A DNA stretch of 64,000 bases from Charina bottae (GCA_023362775.1 JALMGJ010000001.1:61905501-61969500), one strand, 5' to 3'; positions 22,438-34,435 are shown, numbered from the stretch's first letter. Notes: generated from the sequence alone by a model not told the origin. Numbers and translations are program-made.

Positions 22438-23172
22438 CCACATGGCATCACCGTAGCATATAAACCAACCAAAACCCTTCAAAACATCTTAAGTAACCCA
22501 AAAGACCCAGTAGCCCAAGAAGAAAAAACAGGAGTTATCTACAACATACAGTGTAAGGACTGTAACAGCCACTATGTAGGACAAACAGGCAGAAGACTAG
22601 CAGAGCGCATCCATGAACACCAACTAGCAGTCAGAAGACACAATGAAAACTCCTTAATTGCACAACACATGGACAGACTCAACCATACTTTCAACTGGGA
22701 AACTGTGAGCATCCTAAACCAAGCCAAATCCAAAAATGCTAGAGAATACCTGGAAGCTTGGCACTCAGACAAAGCAGCCACCAACAGACACATAGAGGTA
22801 AACAACATTTACATACCATTCAAAAGAGACAATAGAAAACCCAAAAGACCAGAACACCTCCTCGCCAGCAATCAACACCCAGATATGCAAAGATTAACAC
22901 CAAGATTAACAGCAAATGAACAATCAAACAGTACATTATACCTTAATCAAGGAACTATTAACTCAGTCAATCAAACAAACAGCAAACAACAGCCCAGTCA
23001 AGGAACTCCTAAGGAGAGAACAACACCTCCACCAACACAAGCAGGACAAGCCATGGTATATAAACAGAGAGCAAGTCCCACTCCCTTTTCGCACTGAAGT
23101 TGTTGCCTAGTCTGGCAATGAAACGTCTGCAAGAAAACAACAAGTCTCAGAGAACACCAAGGACTCCACAGT
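22438..23172 (+). mobile_element. Penelope-like element, 3' part with GIY-YIG domain
   Basis: The plus frame reads HGITVAYKPTKTLQNIL, then GVIYNIQCKDC, HYVGQTGRRLAERIHEHQ, then HTFNWETVSIL. This is the GIY-YIG endonuclease of Penelope-like retroelements, including the Cys pair placed between the GIY and YIG halves. The domain spans about 22531-22800 and is open. A low-complexity Gln/Asn-rich tail runs to the stop at 23097. The characteristic 3' sequence GCAATGAAACGTCTGC follows. The RT domain is absent (5' truncation). The ATG of the long open frame (22372) lies in the neighbouring MITE and is not a real start. Confidence 0.88.
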
Positions 23173-23898
23173 GTATATCTATGCACACACCCCTTCCAAA
23201 AGTTATATTCCAAAACATGTCAAAGCCAGGAAAAAGGAAAAATTAATATTAATGAAATTAATAACTATTGATTAAAATAATTTCCTATAAAATAAAGTAC
23301 TCCATTTGTAAAATAGATCCCTATTTATGTATATGAACTATTCCCTCACACATGAACCACTCTTTCACAAACAGATACACAAGTGTACATTCATACACAT
23401 TTTCCTCCTCCTTTCCAGTGAAACAAAAAAAGTAGGGGGAAGGGTAGACACAATGGAATTGCAGAAAGAGGAAAGTATAATTGTAACAGGAAGCAAAGAG
23501 AAAGAGGAGGACAACGCTGGGGGAAGAAGTAACTGCCCAGGGAAGAAATGCAAGAGAGAGTGAAGGCCTGTTTATCCATTGCAAAAAGGGTTAAAGTTCT
23601 TCCAAGAGTTGCTGTGTCCCCCAAACAGCCATGCTTTTCCAGCAGGAGGGTCTGCAGCTGTTTGCACATCTTATCCAACAGGACTTTGCTGCAGCAGCAT
23701 CTTCTATTCTTCTTAGTGAACACAAGGCAACCTTTCTGCCAAATTTATAAGTAATGGGTGGGGGGCGGGGACTTGTCTATCTATTGGGGAAATAGGGTGG
23801 CTATTTGATATATTATTTTTATTTACTATACTTAATAGACCAAGAACTCACAGTATCTTTAGAAATGCTAGCACAGAAAAAATACAACTGAAATCAAG
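23173..23898. other. KCNK2 intron, nothing recognised
   Basis: No supported gene or named repeat. Confidence 0.4.
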
Positions 23899-23907
23899 GA
23901 ATTACTG

Positions 23908-24228
23908 CAGGGCTTTCCAAACTGTGTGTCTCGACACAGTACTGTGTCACCTGGGGGCCCCAAGTGTGTCGTGTGACAACCCGGAAGCGCTGATGGTGCA
24001 CCGCACCGTGGCGGGCCATCAGCATTTCTGGGTTGTCGTGTGACACACCAGGACACCACTGCTGCCGCCGCCACGGCATGCAAAAACCCGAAAGTGCGGC
24101 GGCGGCAACCCAGAAGTGCCGCTGCCAGCGCTTCCGGGGTTTTGCATGCCACAGCGGTGGCGGCGCTTCCAAGTTTTTGCCTGCCGGCCGTTGGTGTGTC
24201 ACCAGCGGCAAAAGTTTGGAAAGCCCTG
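23908..24228. mobile_element. hAT MITE, CpG-rich, 321 bp
   Basis: Terminal inverted repeats CAGGGCTTTCCAAACT and AGTTTGGAAAGCCCTG. Perfect 8-bp target duplication AATTACTG at 23900-23907 and 24229-24236. The interior is GC-rich with GCGGCGG runs and no transposase. The TIR resembles that of the hAT copies at 38618 and 54254. Confidence 0.95.
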
Positions 24229-24236
24229 AATTACTG

Positions 24237-26117
24237 ATTTTAACCCTAATTCATTCAAAACAGGAATAGATGTGATTTTTAGTCAGATGTAATTTTTGAG
24301 AGAACTTTTTTTTAATTCTTGTTATTGCAGCTTTATTCAAGTACTTTTTATTTAATCAAAGTTCTCCCCTCATAACAATCCTGTGAGGAAAGTTAATCTG
24401 AGGGCCCTGACTGATCCCGGTCCCCCAAGGAGCTTCACAGCTGAGAAGGGCTTTGAGTCTCTTTCTCCAGTCCTACTCATTTAAATCATGTGATAATTGT
24501 TTTTAAATGAATCATCCTAATTAATAATTATGTGGCAAACTTTACCATTCAGGAGATGGAACATGCTGGGGAAACCTAGAATATTCTGCTGGGGTGGTGG
24601 TAGTTTTACAGAAGTAAATTTTCCAGAAAACAAAGTGGTTCTACTAAAATGAATGAATTTATACATTTATTTTTATTTCTAATATTGCATCTGTTATCTT
24701 AATTAGTACTTTTTAATGATGAAGATGATTTAAAGATAGAAAAGGAAACCTAGAATTATTTAAAGATACAACAAGAAACCTAGGAATCCCCCCCCCCATT
24801 TATATCATATGCCTATCATTCTAAACAGAAGCATGAGAGGAGCACCCTTACTTGCAAAAATAGATGCCAATATGCTTGTGGAATAATTAAGGAATTGGGC
24901 TACGTCCAGGGAGAGGGATGTTCAAGCTCATCCTCAGCTATGGAACTTCATTGGATGATTTTGGGCCCACCACTCTCTTTTAGAACAGCTGACCACACAA
25001 AGTTGTTTATGGAAAAACTGAAGGAGGGAGTGTACACCTGGAGGAAAGGTGATATAAATTGTAACACATACATACATACATACATACATATAGTCAAAAG
25101 TCCCCAAACATCCTGGTGGAAAGAGAGCAAGCAAGAACTCATCCCATCCTAACATTTTCATCCTTCTTTGTCCCCAAATCAAAGCTCTCTCTATCATTAT
25201 AGAGTTATCATTACGTGTTAGCTTCCCAGAGTCATGCATATGAGATGGGTGGCCATATAAATTAAATAAATAAATTATCCAAGATTCTTGAGGCCTCTCT
25301 TCCTCAGTGAGGTGTTTTGTATCAGTTACCAGGGTTTCAATTCATATTTTCAACTAAACAAAGTACCTCTTCAAAGAAATGTACAGCCTGACTATTTCCA
25401 TCAGCTCCAATTTTCATGGTTCATTACATTCAGAAAAGAAGTGATAGACTGTTAATTGAATTATTTCCAAGTGAATCTCTTTATAAAAATGAGAAACAGT
25501 TAAATAAATTAACGTAACCATAAAATAGTCATTGACAAGCAAGTAAATACCAAATGTGCTTAGTTTTTTTTAAAAAAATTAAGTGACATGAATTAAGAAG
25601 CATGTGTTATTAAAAGACTACCACATTTGGTTTTAAATACAGTCACCATTATGTTCATATTGCTTTTCCAGACTAAATCAAAATGATAGATACAGATTAG
25701 TCCTAATTAATTTATTATAATAATAATAAATTAATTTATTTATTATAATAATAATAAAATTATGTAATAAATATTAATTTATTGTACTGCAAATTTCTTT
25801 TCTACTCTAGTTTCTCATATACATCAATTATTTTCAAAACTGGACTTTAAAAAAAATCATATCCTTCATCAAAGAATATGATGAAACAGCCTCTTCTCCC
25901 CTCCCCCTTGCTGTCTATACTAGGGATACCAGTTTCTGGATTTTGTTGTCCTCATGTGGGTTGAAAATTCAGTTAAATAAATGAGATGAGGCTTGTTCAG
26001 AGAGTACTTGTATTAAAGCTTTAGCCAGCTTTAAAAGGAAACTTAAAGTTTTATTTATTTGATTTATAAAACACCTTCCTGTCCAAGTACGTTGATCAAA
26101 GTGGTTAAGCTCATAGT
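24237..26117. other. KCNK2 intron; microsatellites only
   Basis: (ACAT)n at about 25064-25091 and TAATAA-rich runs at about 25715-25790. No gene seen. Confidence 0.4.
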
Positions 26118-26131
26118 AAAAATATAAGATA

Positions 26132-26466
26132 GGGGCATGGTGGCTCAGCGGGTAAGACGCCAGACTTGTCGATTGGAAGATTGCAAGTTCGGAGGTTCGA
26201 ATCCCTAGTCCCGCGGGACGGAGTGAGCTCCCGCACTAGCCCCAGCTCTTGCCAACCTAGCAATTTGAAAGCATGTAAATGCAAGTAGATTAATAGGTAC
26301 CACTTCAGTGGGTTAGGTAACAGCGTTCCGCGCGTGTCATGCCGGCCACATGACTGTGGAAGCGTCTTCGGATAACGCTGGCTCTTCGGCTAACAAACGG
26401 AGATGAGCACCGGCCCCTAGAGTCAGACACGACTGCACAAATGTGCGGGGGGAACCTTTACCTTTT
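26132..26466 (+). mobile_element. tRNA-derived SINE (Sauria/Squam1 type), full length
   Basis: The tRNA-like head has A box TGGCTCAGCGG (26141-26151) and B box GGTTCGAATCC (26194-26204), the RNA polymerase III promoter. A tRNA-unrelated body ends in AGAGTCAGACACGACTGCAC and a short CTTTACCTTTT tail. A perfect 14-bp duplication AAAAATATAAGATA flanks it (26118-26131, 26467-26480). The 3' end resembles that of BovB (AGAGTCGGAAACGACTG), consistent with mobilisation by BovB. This is not a tRNA gene. Confidence 0.95.
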
Positions 26467-26520
26467 AAAAATATAAGATAGCTTATAAGACTAAAATAAG
26501 CAACCCAATTAAATGTCTTT

Positions 26521-26544
26521 GTGTGTGTGTGTGTGTGTGTGTGT
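26521..26544. repeat. (GT)n microsatellite
   Basis: Twelve perfect dinucleotide units. Confidence 0.95.
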
Positions 26545-28269
26545 AATAAAACAGCAGAAGAAAGGCACTAGTATCATCCTAAACTGGGTAAAAGAAACTT
26601 GGTTGAAGAAAATACTTTGAGCCTTTTCAAGAGGTAGAGGGAATGGGAATGGGCCAAGTACAACTAAGGGAATGTTTTCCATAGTCAAATAATGAAATGA
26701 AAAAACTTCATTTCCTAGATAGCTGGCAGTGAGTCTCTACAAGGAAGCCTCTTTCAATGTGTCTCTTCTGTAGGTTTTACTATCAGCTAGGTCACAAAAA
26801 AGGTAAGCAGCCCTTCCAATAACCTTTTTCCCCCAGAAAACAACTGATGATCAGCATAACCTTGTGGTAGAGGGGGACCAAGAGGCAGGAAAAGAATAAG
26901 AAGTATCGTTCTTCCTTATCAACCAAGAATGACAAGGGCATAGTACAAAAATCCATGTTTTATGTCTCAACAACTAAAATTGCCTACATCTGACCAGTTA
27001 GCTCTCTGGATATGCATAAACAATTAAACTATTCCAAAAGTGGCATCTACATTATGGTAAATTAAGTGACTCAAATTGTATTGTCACAATGGGTCTCTGT
27101 AGTCTATGTAATATTAATTTAGAAATGAAATAGTCCATAACTGTTTTAACATCACCCTAGATGCCTTTAAATAGAGGCAATTCATAAACCCTATATTAAG
27201 TAATACACAATACAAGAAACTTTTTTGAAGAGTGATTATATATCAATCTATCTATACTGTATATAGTGGTATCATTCTTCTCTGCTGTATCTGAACACAG
27301 ATGTTTGCAATAATAATGGTCCAGATAGATTCTCTGGACTCCCAATACCGCTGTGTCCTAAAATGCGCTTAAAGAAAATGATACATTTTCATAATACAGC
27401 TCACTTTCCCATGGATTGCTAAAGACAGGAGCTCAAAAGGTTACGACTGGAGAACTATGTAATTTTCTGACTGCCAGAGCACATAGGCAACAAACTATTG
27501 TAATTTAATTCTTCTTCCTATTATAAAATGTTGAGTGCCTGTTCAGCCTGCTTTTGTCCTTGAGGTATGACATTTTCTCAAGCTACACTCAATTTTATCT
27601 TAATTTGTAGCCTGGCAGTAACTCAGTAACTGATGCTTCATGATTGAAATACCAGTCCTTTATGTAAATGAAATTGCAACTCCACATACCATAGTGTGCA
27701 TTAGGACCTCTCTTTTTTGTCATGTTTTGAATAGGAATAACATTATTTGTGTCTGCACTTAACATACACATTATTATTGCTGGATAATGAGTGGATTCCA
27801 GTACTGCATGAAAGGGAACTTTCTGCTCCTCTCCTCCCTCTTGTAGCTTTTATACTCTTAAAAATGATTTGGCAGCTTAGAGAACCATCTGGAGCAAATT
27901 TCTAAAGTGTACACGGAGGGCTGCAGAGGGAGGGTGAACTGCCTCCTCTCATTTCATCAGCATAAACTGGTTTTGATGATTATAAACTGGATTTCACTAT
28001 TTGTGGTCATATTCTGTTGATAGCATTTTTGCTACTGTCTAAGAGGGAAAAAATATTGCTAAAATTTTAATAGACAACCATTCAAGCATCTAGGAGCCAG
28101 TCTGCAAAATACTAATTGTCCAGAGAGCAGTTTCCAATAGAAGTGATATGGTTCAATGTGCCAATGCAACATTTGCTTCATGTACTTTAACTATTGGAGA
28201 TTCAGTATTGGCGGAGAGTGGGAATTTCCTATGGTTACAGCACCTTTATAAAATAATCTTCTTAAGTGT
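26545..28269. other. KCNK2 intron, repeat-poor
   Basis: About 1.7 kb with no recognisable transposon or coding pattern, unusual in this repeat-rich window. It could harbour conserved non-coding sequence (for example around 27820-28030). Confidence 0.4.
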
Positions 28270-28830
28270 ACTTACATAACACATATTTGACCAGCTTTCA
28301 AGACGTTTGTAGAGACCTTTTTATTTTGGAGGAACTTTGAATCAGTTGGCTGAACTTTTTCTGTATTTGAATGTTCAGCAGCCACTGAATCGAACACTGA
28401 TGCCCTCTCAGGTCCCTCCTCAGCCAGCACCGAACCCTCCTTAGCCAACACAAGTGCCAAGAAGCGGGGAAGACACCCCCCACCCTGAGAATCCTGCAGT
28501 CTATCAAAGTAAGCGCTTTGTGAGTATGCATCAAGATATTGACCATGCAAGCAAGCCCGGTGCCTCATTATTGGCAACCCCTGAGCAAGGAAGGCTTCAA
28601 CTGTGCACATGCAGCAGGGAGAGGATATAAACCATGCAAGGACTGCCTTCCATTGCTGGAAGCAACTTCGGAATCTGGCTTTGTAACTTTGTTTATTCTT
28701 GCTCCTGATTCTTTCTATGTTTTCAACCTGAGCATATTCCTGACCAAGTCTCTGGCTCTTCCCTCAGCACTTTTCAAGACATTGTGCGTTTCCTGATTAT
28801 GGACTGACTGACCTAGCTTACATCTTCTCC
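28270..28830 (+). mobile_element. LTR-like fragment, tentative
   Basis: On the plus strand a GC-moderate block carries GGATATAAACC (TATA-like, about 28622-28632). About 180 bp later comes the phrase TATGGACTGACTGACC, reminiscent of LTR U5 ends in reptile retroelements. Short open frames on both strands look non-coding. No second LTR or internal gene is present, so the family is unresolved. Confidence 0.3.
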
Positions 28831-29155
28831 TCAGCCTCCAGTAAGCTGTCATGCACACACACACTCTTTTTTCTGCTTCCCAACTCCACTTCTGTTGCCT
28901 CTCCCATCTTCCTATGCTCGTATTTTCCTTCTGCCTCTTCCTTGTCTGGCTGCTGCCATTTCTCCAGCCAAGCTTTCCAGACACCTTCACAAGCCTTGCT
29001 GCAAACACACCCATATCAGCTCTCATCGTGCCTCCCATTTCTCCTCCTCACAGTATTTTTTACCAAGCCCCTTCCACAGTGTGTTCTCTCCCCAGCACCT
29101 CTGCAAGCCTCACCCCCAACGGCCTGCATCACACCCGCATTTTGACTGCCAATTG
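28831..29155. other. Pyrimidine-rich intronic stretch
   Basis: A C/T-rich plus strand is open in all three plus frames through composition alone. It begins with (CA)n near 28852. No recognised product. Confidence 0.4.
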
Positions 29156-29159
29156 CTTA

Positions 29160-31480
29160 GACGTATACCTCCTTTGCTCCAACATACGTATATGATGACA
29201 TGTTAAACCTTGTTTTACCTTGGAGCAATTGTTAAGTGATTTGGATATGAAGGGTATTACCATTGTCATAGGCAGATCACTTCCTGGTCCAGTTATGATT
29301 GACAGCCATCCATTGCCTCCAATAAAGTCAGACCCATTCAGATGATCCTACTCATATGCTTTATGGATCTGGTTGGTTTCCACTTGGGACTTTCCCTGAC
29401 AATCTGTCAGGTGAATCTGTTGAGGGCTTGGTTCATCACTGGTATGAAGTGGCAGCCCAGGCTTTTGATTAGATCACCTCTGAATGTCATCTCTCTTTTG
29501 GTCAATACCAGGTGGCCCCTTGGGTTTTGGAGGATCTCCAGGAGCTAAAGCAGCAAAAGCAATCTCTGGCATGCAGGTGGAGAATGACTAAGAGTGAATC
29601 TGACCAAATATAGGTACATGCCAATCTTCAGGCTTACCCTATAGCAAGAAAGGAGGCAAAGCGTTTCTTTTTCTCCTCCATTACAGTATCAGCAGTTTGC
29701 CTGACAGCCTTGTTTCATGTGGCCAATGCCCTCCTGAGCAATGACCAGCCCCCTCTGACCAATTAGCACAATATTTTACCAGTGAAGTCACTCAGATTCA
29801 CTCCTATCTGGATTCCACATGGGCAAGGTCTGGTGTGGTGACTAGGATATTGTTTAGTTATATTATCTAGGATTCTTTTTGGCTGGTTCCTCTGAGTAAG
29901 TGAATAGGGCACTGTCTAAGGTACCCTCAGCTACCTGCTGGCTGGATCCTTGCCTTTCCTGGCTTCTTCGGGTAGCCGGAGGGGATTAGTTTCCTAGATC
30001 CAAGGGGTTGTTAATTATTCCTTGAGGAGGGGATGATGATGGTGTCCTTAAAAGATGCCATAGTGTGTCCCTTCTTTAAAAGGGGACTACCGACTATCAC
30101 CTGATCTCCAATCTTCTTTTTTTAGTGAAGATAGTTCAGGACCAACTACAAAGCACTCTAGGGGAAATGGATTATCCAGACCCATATCAGTCAGGATTCA
30201 GGGGTGGGCATGGGGCTGAGACATCATTGGTTGCTCTGGTAGATGACCTATGTCATGACTTGGACAGAGTTGGTGTCTCTGTTCTGGTCTTGTTGGACTT
30301 CTCATCAGCACTCAATACCATCAACCATGGTATCCACCTGGACTGTCTGTGGCAGTTGAGGACTGCCATGTAGTAGTTCTACTCCTGCCTTGGTAGATGG
30401 TTCCAGTCAGTGGTGGTAGGGGAGGAGAAATCAGCTTAGTGGTTGCTGTGTTGTAGTGTTTTCAGTTTTCTCCCTCCTTCTATATGAAGCCACTGGGAGA
30501 TGTCATTTAGCTATTGGAGATGATACCCAGCTTTAGATCATGACCCCAGACTGTGCTGGGGATGCTACCAAAGTCCTGCTTCAGTGCATGGAGATTATAA
30601 AGGTTTGGATGGGAGAGAACAAGTTGAAATTGAAACCTAGTTGCCATTTCTACAATGGGATTTTCTCGTAGACCTAGTAATTACTCTGGAGATAGAGACA
30701 GTGTCCCTGAAGAAGCAGGTCCATGTCTTAGTGGTCCTCTTGGACTCATAGTTCCTGCTAGAGCAGTAGGTGAAGACCATGCCTGGCAGGGGTGTGTGTG
30801 GCTTTATGCAGGTTTGGCTGGTGTGTCAGTTGTGGTCTTTCCTGGAAGAAGAGGACCTTGTGACAGTGACTTGTGTCCTTATCATCAGGCATCTAGAGTA
30901 TTGCAATGTGCTCTACATGAGACTGCCTTTAAAAGCAATCTGGTAATTGGTTGGGACAAAGTGCAGCAGCTCAGATGCTCACCAGCAGTTATCACAGGTT
31001 CCCTATATGGCAGACCTTCCATTGGTTTCCTATTAGCTTCTGAGTGAAATTTAAAGTGCTGGTGTTAACCTATAAAGCCTTTTATGGCTTGATGCCCACT
31101 TACCTACAGGACCACGTCTCCCTACAGAAGTCAGACTAACAGTTACGATTGTAGCAGGAGAAACAGATTATTGTTCCTCACTTTTGGGAGGTTGGAGAGG
31201 GGCAGACAATTAGAAGTGTTGTTTTTCGGTGGCAGCGCTGGAATGGTCTCCACTGGAGGTTAGATTTGAACTTACCTTGGACACCTTCCAGAAGATGTTG
31301 AAGCCCAGCTCTTCCAGGGGGCATTTAGGTCATGACCCTCTTTATTTAGTGTGTTTTATGGGTTTTCATTTTTTAAAAAATTCTGTATTTTTGTTTATTG
31401 CACTTGTAAACTACGAAGAGTCTATTGGATTACAGTGGGATTAAAAACCTGATCAATAATAATAAATAAAGATATAACTA
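29160..31480 (+). mobile_element. CR1/L2-type LINE, long but degenerate
   Basis: An endonuclease tail (near 29275, DHFLV-type block) is followed by the RT motifs DYPDPYQSGFRGGHGAETS and VLVLLDFSSALNTINHGI at 30160-30330. The C-terminal region (SRVLQCALHETAFK; LxxLQxxxxAQ-type blocks) follows near 30895-31050, with an AATAAATAA tail near 31465. Frames are repeatedly broken. The ALN for AFD in the catalytic block removes the conserved Asp. Confidence 0.8.
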
Positions 31481-31608
31481 AACAAATAATACTGATGAAA
31501 TATAAATGCCCAATCTAGCCTATCTGTGAGAATAGCAAGGGGCAAAACTCATTAAAATGTTACAGTATTAATAAAAAAAATTCTGGAAATTCCTTGGGAG
31601 ATCCTTAC

Positions 31609-31748
31609 CTCTTCCTTGGTCTTTTTGGATATAACTCTTAGCCAATCACCAATCATGCTCAAGACAGCAGCAAAATATGCAAGGCCCACCAGAATCCAGA
31701 ACCACACAACTGGTTTGTAAAAGTCAAAATATTCAATATCTGATCCCC
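31609..31748 (-). CDS. KCNK2: KCNK2 exon: M4 helix
   Basis: This 140-nt exon follows a TTTTTAG acceptor and completes the split Gly of VAG-GSD. It encodes [13 protein letters not shown], the extracellular stretch after filter 2. The M4 helix [20 protein letters not shown] follows, then the start of the proximal C-tail, [14 protein letters not shown]. The exon ends in phase 0 before a GTAAGG donor. M4 and the basic stretch after it couple membrane tension and lipids to the filter gate in TREK channels (known for the family, not visible here). No disruption is seen. The flanking intron is plain AT-rich DNA for several hundred bases on both sides. Confidence 0.97.
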
Positions 31749-32676
31749 CTAAAAAGAAATCAAATAAATATAGATTTGTATTGGACACCTGTTACCAGTC
31801 ATTTACATTTCTTTACTATTTATTAAATGAACTTCATAGAACAACACAGGTAAGACAGAAGTCAATTCAACATTAAAATCAACAAATAGAATTATATTCC
31901 AGGCAAAGTTTAGAACTTTAATACAATTTCAGTGAGAAAGATAACTTGTCCTTAAATCTTTACCATGGAACTCAATGGGTGATTTGAATATCATGCTAAA
32001 CTGTGATTTGGTGTTCCATGAACTTGCATTCTCCTTTTCAGAAGCATGTGCTTCTGCTTTTAAATGGAACAGTTTATCCATTAAATAAGCGTTTGGGGAA
32101 CTCCGGTTAGTTGAACACCAATTAATGGTCAAAGCAGGATTATGGCTCATGGCTCATGATTCTGATTTGTCTGAACAACTTTAATTTAAGTAACATAGTT
32201 TAAGTGACCCTTGATAGATTTAAAACAAAATTTTACATATGCTCATAAACATCATTGTGTTTATGTTGACTGATTCACATTTAATATTGTATCTAAAAAG
32301 GTCCAATTCCACTTAAACCATATAACTTTGAAAGGACTGAATCCAATATTATTTTTTTCTCTTTGTCTTAAGGAGGTCACATGCAACTGGAGATTCATTT
32401 TGGACTTTCATACTGAGGAATAAGCTTTACTATGATGGTGAAAATTACTAAGACCAAGGCTGCCAGTGATCAGACCCACTGGTAGGATATGGCCCACCTA
32501 CTATCATGCCTCCCATTTTTCATTTTCATGGAAGTCCAGCCCCCTACAGTCATGTTGCCAACCCATGTTCTTACCCAGTTTCCCCCTATCAACTCCATTC
32601 AAACAACCACCTAACAAAGCAGCAATGCTGAAAACCAATGACACTAATAAAAGGAGATCTGTGAACACTCAAACAG
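31749..32676. other. KCNK2 intron next to the M4 exon, nothing recognised
   Basis: AT-rich, with no named repeat. Confidence 0.4.
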
Positions 32677-32678
32677 TA

Positions 32679-33350
32679 GGCTGACCATACATCCCATTTT
32701 GAATGGGACAGTCCCGTATTTTAAGCATTTTTCAACCATCCCGTTGTTTTCATAAAAATCTCAATTTTGTCCCGTTTTTCAAACCTGGTGGGAATGGTGT
32801 GGAAGGAGGATCCGAGCTGGAGCATGGACCAAGGGGCAGGATTTGCAGGTGGGAGCCTATCATGTGGACCGGGGGGTGGGGTTTGCAGGCAAGAGCCAAT
32901 TGCACGGACCGGGGGGCGGGGTTTGCAGGCGGGAGCCAATCGCATGGACCGGAGGGCGTGGTTTGCAGGTGGGAACCAATCACACAGACCTGGGGGGGGG
33001 ATTTCAGGCGGGAGCCTATCACACAGACCGGGGGCATGGTTTGCAGGCAGGAGGCACTCATGCAGACCGGGGGCGTGGTTTGCAGGTGGGAATCAATCGC
33101 GCAGACCAGGGGCGGGGTTTGCAGGCAGGAGCCAATCACACAGACTGGGGGCGGGGTTTGCAGGCGGGAGCCAATCATACAGACCGGGGGCATGGTTTGC
33201 AGGCGGGAGCCAATCGCGCGGACCAGGGGCAGGGTTTGCAGGCGGGAGCCAATCGCGTGGACCGGGGGGTGGGGACCCCTGTCTTTTTCATGAATACGGA
33301 ATATTACATAAGACCCCGTCCCGTTTTGCCATCCTGAAATATGGTCAGCC
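32679..33350 (+). mobile_element. TA-target MITE (GGCTGACCATA family) with internal minisatellite
   Basis: Termini GGCTGACCATACATCCC and TATGGTCAGCC lie between TA dinucleotides. Subterminal phrases ATGGGACAGTCCCGT and AACCATCCCGTTGTTTTCAT are shared with the copies at 35913 and 59721. The interior consists of an 11-unit GC-rich minisatellite. Three overlapping open plus frames (up to 196 codons) exist only because the repeat lacks stops. Confidence 0.9.
32826..33274. repeat. 39-40-bp minisatellite, 11 units
   Basis: Unit of the form GGACCGGGGGCGGGGTTTGC followed by AGGCGGGAGCCAATCGCGC. Every unit carries a GGGCGGGG-like and an ATTGG/CCAAT-like motif. Three units of the same sequence, inverted, occur at about 59800-59935 inside another copy of the MITE. 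Confidence 0.95.
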
Positions 33351-33440
33351 TATCTAACAGCTCCCCCCAGTCAGTCTCCTCCAACCACCAATTCTACTGA
33401 CAATGATAGGAACCTAGCAACCTTCCTTTTCCCGAATCAT
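33351..33440. other. Short intronic spacer
   Basis: Nothing recognised. Confidence 0.3.
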
Positions 33441-33444
33441 CCAT

Positions 33445-33925
33445 TTTTACCTTATTTATGTACTTATATTGACAATATGGCCAGAGTCCTCAAAGACTGG
33501 GAATTAACAGTAATTCTCCCAAACTTCAAGAAAGGAAAGGAAAGACCTGCCTGCTAGTTATCAGCAAATCAAACTGGTTAGCCTAGTCAGTAAGATTTAT
33601 ACTAGACATTTATACTAAAAGGTGATAGACTCATTTGATACGGAGACTATTCTCACTGAGGAGATAAGGGCTTTAGAGAGGAAAGACAAAATATGCCAGA
33701 GGATTGTGCTGAGCCATTAGGTAGAGAAGTATACAATAAATCCATGGTCTGTACTTTATGTTGCTTTTATTGATTTTAATGCCTACATGTCTTGGGAGAA
33801 AGTATGGGGAAAACTAAAGGCCATATCAATTAACTGCCAATTGCTTGCTCTTAGATCTAAGAGCATGAGAATACTGCTGTTAGGGTAGATGTAACTGATA
33901 GTTTTCCTATCTAAATACTAGCAAA
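33445..33925 (+). mobile_element. LINE RT fragment, family unresolved
   Basis: Broken frames give WELTVILPNFKKGKE, then SYQQIKLVSLVSKIYTRH, corresponding to the W-x-x-xxIxPIxKKGxxxxPxNYRPISL block of non-LTR RTs. This is followed by damaged versions of the GFR and D-x-x-x-AFD blocks (near 33770). It is distinct from the CR1/L2 piece that follows. Confidence 0.6.
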
Positions 33926-33929
33926 TCCA

Positions 33930-34435
33930 ACAAGAGTGAATAAAAGCCCTTCATGGCATGGGGCCAGGTTATCTGAGGGACCCCCTCTCCCCGATTATAT
34001 CTGCCCATCCCATCAGATCTGGCAGAGAAGACATGCTGCGGGTCCTATCTGTTACGGAACTACACCTGGTGGATCCCAAGAGGTGGGCCTTCTCTGTCGT
34101 GATGCCGCCCTTATGGAACATTCTCTCCCCCCCCCCCCGAAGTCAGATTAGCTCCATCCCTGTTAATGTTCCAGAATTCCCTCAAGACCTGGCTTTGTCA
34201 TCAGGCCTGGGGGTCCCAGTGGACCAGTGAGATCTTGAGGTGGCTCCATTACTGTGGTTAACATTTACTCCCTCTTGTGCCTTGTGGTTTTTTACATTTT
34301 TAAATAATGACTGTTTTTTATGTATTTATTGTTTAATTAATTGTTGTATGCCGCCCAGAGTCACTTTTTGTGAGATGGGCAGCCATATAAATTTGAAAAA
34401 CAAACAAACAAATATAAATATAAATAAAACTCCAT
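33930..34435 (+). mobile_element. CR1/L2-type LINE 3' end
   Basis: HGMGPGYLRDPLSPI, RVLSVTELHLVDPKRWAFSV and MPPLWNILS are the C-terminal phrases. The 3' UTR GCCGCCCAGAGTCACTTTTT and an A-rich (AAATAT) end follow. Confidence 0.85.

Noticed and set aside
22372..23097. Apparent novel GIY-YIG host protein
   Set aside because: The N-terminus is MITE sequence and the rest matches a Penelope-like element endonuclease with its own 3' end downstream.
26132..26210. Possible tRNA gene with A and B boxes
   Set aside because: It is the head of a SINE with a long unrelated body and a 14-bp target duplication; the cloverleaf arms are not maintained.
32767..33357. Three overlapping 164-196-codon Gly/Arg-rich frames
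   Set aside because: They arise from the stop-free 39-40-bp minisatellite and stay open in every plus frame; there is no start context, conserved domain or third-position bias.
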